Below are positions 1-4,130 of a stretch of DNA of 5,099 bases, in pieces (the first letter of the stretch is position 1; every line of letters begins with the position of its first letter). A model generated the notes under the pieces. It ran no database searches. It was given only the letters and a program-made list of their open reading frames with translations, and was not told where the DNA came from. This DNA is from Oscillospiraceae bacterium (lineage in GTDB: Bacteria > Bacillota > Clostridia > Saccharofermentanales > Saccharofermentanaceae): NCBI GenBank assembly GCA_902803695.1, contig CADCQX010000436.1, positions 1-5,099 on the forward strand. The letters run 5' to 3'. The translations under genes were made by a program, and so were the position numbers.

Positions 1-537
1 ACCGAAGATATTTCCTCTGTCCATTGTAAGAGGAGTATCCAGGTCACCTGAGGAAATGTTTGTAGCAAAGCGCTTCATTTTTTCGAAAGGCTCAATGATA
101 AAGAAATATGTCCATGCCAGGAAAGCGACAATTATCAGTCCTTCGACAATAACGCATGCAATGATACTGGCGCGGTATTTCTCGTAAGCTTTCTCCCACA
201 CTGTCTCATAATCGTTTCTGATAAGAAGATAGCCCATTACCTTGCCATCTTTCTCGAGAGTCCTTATTGTATATCTCTCGGTGGTGGCGCGGCCGATATC
301 GTCAGGCAGATCAAGAGTGGATTTGTAAGTTACATGTGCGTTTTCATCCAGGATGACATAGTCGAAATCATACTTTCCTTTGATCTCTTTGCCGGAATCG
401 ATCTCGCTTATGAGTTCGTTAATCTTCACGTTGTCCAGAGGAGAGAGCGACCTGGTCATAGGGTCCGACAAAAGAAGGATCGGAACTGCCAGAAGAAGTA
501 TCATGAATATAGCGATTACGATAAATCTCTTTTTCAT
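1..537 (-). CDS. Membrane sensor histidine kinase, N-terminal part (3' end beyond window)
   Basis: This is the probable sensor kinase of a two-component system; it would sense a signal outside the membrane and phosphorylate the adjacent regulator. Only the first 179 residues are in the window. The protein begins MKKRFIVIAIFMILLLAVP, with a basic start and a first membrane helix at about residues 5-23. An extracytoplasmic loop of about 100 residues (24-122) follows, then a second helix at about 124-148 (SIIACVIVEGLIIVAFLAW). Next is what looks like a HAMP linker beginning IIEPFEKMKRFATNISSGDL, with the HAMP-typical proline at 150. The H-box and ATPase domain lie beyond the left edge, so the kinase assignment rests on topology, HAMP and operon position. 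The ATG at 537 overlaps the regulator stop codon as ATGA, implying translational coupling. The loop matches no sensor domain I recognise, so the ligand is unknown. Residue Glu132 inside TM2 is unusual. Confidence 0.88.
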   Translation of the reverse strand, partial: MKKRFIVIAIFMILLLAVPILLLSDPMTRSLSPLDNVKINELISEIDSGKEIKGKYDFDYVILDENAHVTYKSTLDLPDDIGRATTERYTIRTLEKDGKVMGYLLIRNDYETVWEKAYEKYRASIIACVIVEGLIIVAFLAWTYFFIIEPFEKMKRFATNISSGDLDTPLTMDRGNIFG

Positions 538-551
538 GAGTTAGGATCCTT
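534..551 (-). promoter_or_regulatory. Kinase ribosome binding site and ATGA stop/start overlap
   Basis: On the minus strand AAGGA (547-551) lies inside the last codons of the response regulator, 9 bases before the kinase ATG at 537-535. The regulator TGA stop (536-534) shares bases with that ATG. This arrangement is typical of translational coupling and supports 537 as the kinase start. Confidence 0.75.
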
Positions 552-1223
552 AAACATATATCCCCTGCCCCTTGAAGTCTTTATGTAAGTAGGGGCGTTA
601 GGGTCTTCCTCCAGTTTCTCACGAAGGTGCCTTATATGAACATTAAGAGTGCCGTCACTTACGAAACTGTCATCCCAAACTTTATCGAAGATAACCTGCT
701 TATCTATGACCTTATTCCTGTTCTCCACAAGGTACGCAAGAAGCTTAAACTCAACCGCGGTAAGATCAACATCCTTGCCGGATCTTTTTACGGTACCGCC
801 CTCAAGATCTATCTCAAGCTCTCCGAAAACAAGAGTCTCGCCGGAAGGTTTATTACTGTTCTCATATCTTTTAAGAACAGCTCTAACCTTGGCATATAAG
901 ACATTAAGCGAATACGGCTTGGTGATGTAATCATCGCCTCCGATATTTAATGCGATGACCATGTCATCATCGCTGGATCTGGCACTTATGAAAAGGATCG
1001 GAATGTCAGTCTTCTCTCGCAAAGTCTTACAAAGAGCGAAGCCCGACAGATCTTCAAGATTGATATCGAGAAGTATAAGTTCCGTCTCGTTCTCCTTGAA
1101 AAACTCCAAAGTCTCTGCAGCCGTATAGACACAACAGGTCTTAAGATCCATCATGTTAAAATATTCAGCCGTGGAATCAGCCAGTTCACGCTCGTCATCT
1201 ACGATCAGGACTTTGTATTTCAT
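534..1223 (-). CDS. OmpR/PhoB-family DNA-binding response regulator
   Basis: This is a cytoplasmic transcription factor activated by phosphorylation from its partner kinase. At 229 residues it is the usual length for the family. The receiver domain (about 1-119) carries the acidic pair Asp9/Asp10 (VLIVDDE), phospho-acceptor Asp53 (LILLDINL), the switch Ser80 (LFISAR), and Tyr99 with Lys102-Pro103 (DDYITKPY). A short linker (about 120-130) leads to the winged-helix domain (131-226). The recognition-helix region is about 190-204 (DGTLNVHIRHLREKLE) and the wing ends in the typical TSRGRGYMF. No key residue is missing. It is the first gene of a leftward operon with the kinase. It is divergent from the aldehyde dehydrogenase gene, whose control region it shares, so that gene and its own operon are the first candidate targets. 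The exact regulon cannot be named: the sequence fits general VanR/PhoB-like regulators of Gram-positive bacteria rather than one recognised member. Confidence 0.97.
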   Translation of the reverse strand: MKYKVLIVDDERELADSTAEYFNMMDLKTCCVYTAAETLEFFKENETELILLDINLEDLSGFALCKTLREKTDIPILFISARSSDDDMVIALNIGGDDYITKPYSLNVLYAKVRAVLKRYENSNKPSGETLVFGELEIDLEGGTVKRSGKDVDLTAVEFKLLAYLVENRNKVIDKQVIFDKVWDDSFVSDGTLNVHIRHLREKLEEDPNAPTYIKTSRGRGYMFKDPNS

Positions 1224-1228
1224 TTCCG

Positions 1229-1236
1229 CACCCTTC
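1229..1236 (-). promoter_or_regulatory. Ribosome binding site of the response regulator
   Basis: On the minus strand GAAGGGTG lies 5 bases before the ATG at 1223, with its AGGG core 7 bases away. It is a moderate match to the anti-Shine-Dalgarno sequence at good spacing and supports the chosen start. Confidence 0.6.
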
Positions 1237-1254
1237 GAAAAAACTAAGTTAATC

Positions 1255-1284
1255 TTAACAATTATATCATTAGTGATCTATAAC
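1255..1284 (+). promoter_or_regulatory. Candidate distal promoter of the aldehyde dehydrogenase gene
   Basis: TTAACA (1255-1260) and TATAAC (1279-1284), each 5 of 6 to consensus, are separated by 18 bases. Transcription would start near 1291 and leave a leader of about 86 bases before the ATG at 1377. The spacer contains the -10 element of the leftward operon. Confidence 0.45.
1261..1269 (-). promoter_or_regulatory. Extended -10 promoter of the two-component operon
   Basis: Read on the minus strand this is TGATATAAT, a perfect TATAAT hexamer with the TGn extension. No good -35 hexamer lies 16-18 bases upstream, as expected for an extended -10 promoter that may rely on an activator. Transcription would begin near 1254, giving a leader of about 30 bases before the regulator ATG. 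The element lies inside the spacer of a candidate plus-strand promoter, so the two may compete. Confidence 0.6.
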
Positions 1285-1324
1285 AAAGACACATATTCGA
1301 AAGATTGTGTCACTTACGTTCTCT

Positions 1325-1356
1325 TTGACCTAAATAACGCGATAGTAGATTATAAT
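1325..1356 (+). promoter_or_regulatory. Candidate proximal promoter of the aldehyde dehydrogenase gene
   Basis: A perfect TATAAT (1351-1356) lies 20 bases before the ATG. The nearest -35-like hexamer, TTGACC (1325-1330), is 20 bases upstream of it. That spacer is too long for a normal sigma-70 promoter, so either an activator compensates or the true -10 is shifted. Initiation near 1363 would leave a very short leader of about 14 bases, beginning at the ribosome binding site. Confidence 0.35.
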
Positions 1357-1362
1357 GTTCAT

Positions 1363-1369
1363 GAGGTGA
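1363..1369 (+). promoter_or_regulatory. Ribosome binding site of the aldehyde dehydrogenase
   Basis: GAGGTGA is a strong Shine-Dalgarno sequence, 7 bases before the ATG at 1377. It fixes that codon as the start. Confidence 0.8.
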
Positions 1370-1376
1370 CAGGCTT

Positions 1377-2795
1377 ATGGAGATAACCAAAGATTTTATC
1401 AGTAATATCGTCAATAAACAGAGAACTTTCTTCAGAACAGGAAAGACTTTGGACATTGATTTTAGAAAGAAGATGCTTAATGATCTTCTTGATTCAATAA
1501 AGACTCACGAGACTGAACTCGAGGAGGCGCTTCATGCCGATCTCGGACGTTCACCTATGGAAGCACAGCTTTGTGATATCGCACCTGCGATAGCCGAAAT
1601 AAAAGATATAAGAGATCACGTGAGAAGATGGGCAAGACCTGAGCGTCACCTTAGCGGTATCGCCTGTTTCCCGAGCATATGGACCAGAGTATATAAAATG
1701 CCGTACGGTGTGACACTGGTCATAAGTCCTTTCAATTTTCCGATATATCTGTCTCTTGTTGTAGCGGCAAGTTCAATAGCCGGAGGCAACACCGTTATTC
1801 TTAAGACCAGTTCCAAGTCGAAGGCATGTACCGATGTACTTAAAAAGATGATATCTGAGACATTCCCTGAGGAATTCATGACAGTGATCGACGGAGGTCA
1901 CGATGTCGCGGATATGCTTTTGGAGGAGAGATTCGACAAGATATTCTATACAGGATCTCCGAAGATCGGATCCCACGTCATGGAAAAGGCGGCAGCAAAT
2001 CTCACACCTGTTGCGCTGGAACTCGGCGGAGAGACAGGTAACTGGTGTGTCATAAGAAAAGATGCTGACCTTAAGGATGCAGCCCGTAAGATCGCTTTCT
2101 TCAAGATGATGAACAGCGGTCAGATCTGCATAAACATTAATCAGATCGCAGTCGCTTCTGAAGTCGCCGATGATTTTCTAAAGGAACTTAAGGATGCTTT
2201 CGTATCTCAGATTGGAGAAAGTGCAATATCTAATCCCGAGTACCCGCATCTGATAAACAAAGGAGCTTACGACAAATGCGCGAATGAAGCTGACCAGTAC
2301 CGTGACAGGATAGTATTCGGAGGCAAAGGAGATCCCGATAGCCTTCGTTATGAACCTACGATCATCTACCCTGTCAAGATCGATGAACCGATAGTGTTGC
2401 ATGAACTCTTCTGTCCGCTCTTGCCGGTAGTACCTTTTGAAGATAGTAAGATAGACGATCTTATGGATACGATCGCAGAGCGTGAGCACGGACTCTCACT
2501 GTATGTCTTCACACGTGATATGAAATGGGCAAAAAAGGTAATGTCGTCTCAGCAATATGGCGGCGGATGCGTCAACGAAGTATGCCTGCATCTGATGTCT
2601 AAGGGAACACCTTTCAACGGAACGGGACATTCCGGAATGGGCGCTTATCACGGTGTATGGGGATTCCGCGAATTCACGCATCCTAGTACAGTTCTTTACG
2701 GTTCGACGAAGTTTAATCTGTCTTTACGCGAACATCCTTATTCAGGTGAAAAGGGAGAAAAGAAAAAGAAACTTCTCAAGACACTCCTTGGGTGA
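1377..2795 (+). CDS. NAD(P)-dependent aldehyde dehydrogenase, class-3-like
   Basis: It should oxidise an aldehyde to the free carboxylic acid with NAD(P)+ in the cytoplasm. The 472-residue length is close to ALDH3-type enzymes and shorter than classes 1 and 2. Visible landmarks are the oxyanion Asn120 (ISPFNFP), Lys143 of the cofactor site (VILKTSS), the general base Glu215 (LELGG) and the catalytic Cys251 (SGQIC). Glu343/Phe345 (HELFCP) and the C-terminal GHSGMGAYHG at 417-426, a class-3 hallmark, are also present. The bacterial-type lysine-rich tail KKKKLLKTLLG follows. Several consensus positions differ: LKPSE is LKTSS, ELGGKSP is ELGGETG, and EEIFGP is HELFCP. The loss of the usual Glu in LKPSE may favour NADP+, which is an inference. 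Catalytic residues are intact, so the enzyme should be active. It stands alone on the plus strand, divergent from the two-component genes and convergent with an alcohol dehydrogenase. Frequent ATA isoleucine codons suggest modest expression. The substrate is unknown; no signal peptide is present. Confidence 0.95.
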   Translation: MEITKDFISNIVNKQRTFFRTGKTLDIDFRKKMLNDLLDSIKTHETELEEALHADLGRSPMEAQLCDIAPAIAEIKDIRDHVRRWARPERHLSGIACFPSIWTRVYKMPYGVTLVISPFNFPIYLSLVVAASSIAGGNTVILKTSSKSKACTDVLKKMISETFPEEFMTVIDGGHDVADMLLEERFDKIFYTGSPKIGSHVMEKAAANLTPVALELGGETGNWCVIRKDADLKDAARKIAFFKMMNSGQICININQIAVASEVADDFLKELKDAFVSQIGESAISNPEYPHLINKGAYDKCANEADQYRDRIVFGGKGDPDSLRYEPTIIYPVKIDEPIVLHELFCPLLPVVPFEDSKIDDLMDTIAEREHGLSLYVFTRDMKWAKKVMSSQQYGGGCVNEVCLHLMSKGTPFNGTGHSGMGAYHGVWGFREFTHPSTVLYGSTKFNLSLREHPYSGEKGEKKKKLLKTLLG

Positions 2796-2814
2796 GAGGA
2801 GCATCCGAGAAGTT
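2758..2814 (-). terminator. Probable terminator of the alcohol dehydrogenase, inside the 3' end of the aldehyde dehydrogenase gene
   Basis: Inverted repeat arms AACTTCTC (2770-2777) and GAGAAGTT (2807-2814) pair over 8 bp. An inner stem of CTCCTT (2784-2789) with GAGGAG (2796-2801) has one wobble and a 6-base loop. Read leftward, the hairpin begins 23 bases after the alcohol dehydrogenase stop and is followed by a T-rich run (2769-2758, 10 T of 12). The plus-strand side has no T-run, so the aldehyde dehydrogenase lacks an obvious intrinsic terminator here. The stem is imperfect and its GC content modest. Confidence 0.5.
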
Positions 2815-2837
2815 CTTCATATCACAGTTAGTTAGGA

Positions 2838-4016
2838 TCAGATACTTGCTCGATAGATGGCAAGCATATCTGCTTCATAAAGGACCTTAGCTGATCCCTT
2901 CTTACCGCCTACTCCAACAGCGCATTTGTGAGCCATATCAACGAGTTCTTCCTCTGTCGGATTTACACCGAGTTCACGAAGATTAGTCGGCATCTTGATG
3001 CTCCTGTAGAAATCTTCCATCGCTTCGATTCCGCGGAGAGCGATCTCTTCATCCGTGCCTTTGTTTTCCACATCCATAACGTTAAGAGCAAACTTCTTAA
3101 AGCGCGGCAGACAATCCTTATAAACGTATCTTGCCCAGCTGCCCCATATAGCAGCAAGACCTGCACCGTGAGCTACATCATAAAGACCGCCCAGTTCATG
3201 CTCCAGCTTATGTGTCATCCAGTCTCCGCCGTCACTTCCGCAGCCTGTAAGTCCGTTATGAGCAAGGCTTCCTGCCCACATGACTTCTGCACGTGCATCA
3301 TAGTTATTCGGGTCGTCACGAAGGATCAAAGCGTTCTTCTTTACGGTACGTAGAAGGCCTTCAGCGAGAGCATCAGTGATCTCCATATTTCCGCCGTTAG
3401 TGAAATATCTTTCCATGGTATGCATCATGATATCAGTGCATCCGCAGGCTGTCTGATAATCAGGAAGAGTCATGGTAAGATCAGGATTCAGGATAGCGAA
3501 CTTAGGTCGGCAGAAATCGCTGTTGTAACCGCGCTTAACAAGGCCTTCCTCTTTGGTGATAACAGATGAATCGCTCATCTCGCTTCCCGTTGCCGCGATG
3601 GTCAGGATAACGCCCAGAGGAAGACATCCCGTTGCCTTACGTTTGTTATCGTAGAAATCCCAGACTTCGCCTCCGTTAAACACACCGTATCCGATAGCCT
3701 TTGCAGAATCGATCGCACTTCCTCCGCCTACAGCCAGGAGAAAATCTACGTTTTCTTTCTTACAGAGTTCAATACCTTCATGGACAAGTCCGAGATGCGG
3801 ATTCGGCACCGCTCCACCCAATGTCACATACTTGATACCTTCCGCATCAAGTGAATCAGTCACACGCTTAAGAAGGCCTGAACGGACTACACTTCCCGTT
3901 CCGTAATGAATAAGGATCTTTGTTCCGCCAAACTCCTTAATGAGCTCAGCAACCATCTCTTCCTTATTCTTTCCGAAAACAACCTTTGTTGGCGTAAAAT
4001 ATTTAAAATCAAACAT
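2838..4016 (-). CDS. Iron-containing alcohol dehydrogenase, butanol dehydrogenase (BdhA/YqhD) type
   Basis: It is a cytoplasmic NAD(P)H-dependent enzyme that reduces aldehydes such as butyraldehyde or acetaldehyde to alcohols, reversibly, disposing of fermentation electrons. From the ATG at 4016 it is 392 residues, the family's usual length. The start resembles family members (FKYFTPTKVVFGK). The dinucleotide-binding domain has YGTGSVVRSG (about 38-47) and VGGGSAIDSAKAI (96-108). The metal ligands appear as Asp195 and His199 (TDIMMHTMERYF) plus His269 and His283 (DWMTHKLEHEL, VAHGAGLA), with the 14-residue His spacing seen in YqhD and FucO. An in-frame GTG at 4034 would add six residues, but it sits upstream of and reads through the Shine-Dalgarno sequence, so the ATG is preferred. 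The gene is transcribed alone between a candidate promoter and terminator. Isoleucine is almost always ATC, suggesting good expression. The physiological substrate and the NADH/NADPH preference cannot be read with certainty. Confidence 0.95.
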   Translation of the reverse strand: MFDFKYFTPTKVVFGKNKEEMVAELIKEFGGTKILIHYGTGSVVRSGLLKRVTDSLDAEGIKYVTLGGAVPNPHLGLVHEGIELCKKENVDFLLAVGGGSAIDSAKAIGYGVFNGGEVWDFYDNKRKATGCLPLGVILTIAATGSEMSDSSVITKEEGLVKRGYNSDFCRPKFAILNPDLTMTLPDYQTACGCTDIMMHTMERYFTNGGNMEITDALAEGLLRTVKKNALILRDDPNNYDARAEVMWAGSLAHNGLTGCGSDGGDWMTHKLEHELGGLYDVAHGAGLAAIWGSWARYVYKDCLPRFKKFALNVMDVENKGTDEEIALRGIEAMEDFYRSIKMPTNLRELGVNPTEEELVDMAHKCAVGVGGKKGSAKVLYEADMLAIYRASI

Positions 4017-4023
4017 AGTACTT

Positions 4024-4031
4024 CTTCCTTT
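4024..4031 (-). promoter_or_regulatory. Ribosome binding site deciding the alcohol dehydrogenase start
   Basis: On the minus strand AAAGGAAG places its AGGA core 9 bases before the ATG at 4016. The alternative in-frame GTG at 4034 lies just upstream of this site and has no comparable site of its own. This makes 4016 the better start. Confidence 0.7.
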
Positions 4032-4045
4032 CACGATATACTCTA

Positions 4046-4054
4046 CTTATATCA
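4046..4054 (-). promoter_or_regulatory. Candidate extended -10 promoter of the alcohol dehydrogenase
   Basis: On the minus strand this reads TGATATAAG, an extended -10 element with a weak -35. It shares TGATATAA with the two-component operon promoter. An alternative is GTGACG followed 17 bases later by TATATC, slightly downstream. Initiation from the first would give a leader of about 20 bases. The region lies just after the terminator of the upstream gene. Confidence 0.45.
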
Positions 4055-4081
4055 CATCGTCACGTACATTTTTATTTTCCG

Positions 4082-4115
4082 AAAAAAATCGGGGCTATCC
4101 TGATGGACAACCCCG
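4082..4115 (-). terminator. Rho-independent terminator of the DUF4214 gene
   Basis: Read leftward, CGGGGTTGTCC pairs with GGATAGCCCCG around an ATCA loop: an 11-bp stem with two G-T wobbles and a GC-rich base. It is followed by A and seven T (4088-4082). It begins 15 bases after the stop codon at 4131 and should insulate the alcohol dehydrogenase from read-through. Confidence 0.9.
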
Positions 4116-4130
4116 GTGATTATTTCGTTA

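Noticed and set aside
627..930. Two overlapping plus-strand open frames of about 90 codons
   Set aside because: Both are opposite the response regulator, whose motifs are complete; neither shows a recognisable domain.
1298..1318. Imperfect dyad CGAAAG...CTTACG with GTGTCAC inside, as a possible operator
   Set aside because: Only the outer five of six base pairs match and no second copy is nearby; this is too weak to call a binding site.
1361..1369. ATG AGG TGA mini-frame before the aldehyde dehydrogenase
   Set aside because: It is produced by the Shine-Dalgarno sequence itself and is too short to read as a leader peptide.
1308..1372. TGTCAC (1308-1313) and GTGACA (1367-1372) as a leader hairpin
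   Set aside because: Six base pairs across a loop of more than 50 bases are expected by chance; no riboswitch-like structure was apparent.
2178..2489. 103-codon minus-strand open frame
   Set aside because: It is antisense to the aldehyde dehydrogenase coding sequence, and its composition fits a shadow frame.
2928..3353. 141-codon open frame on the plus strand
   Set aside because: It lies wholly antisense within the well-supported alcohol dehydrogenase gene, has no ribosome binding site that I could see, and its translation resembles no domain.
4017..4034. GTG start for the alcohol dehydrogenase adding six residues
   Set aside because: The extra codons run through the Shine-Dalgarno sequence of the ATG at 4016, and family members begin close to the FKYFTPTKVVFGK segment.
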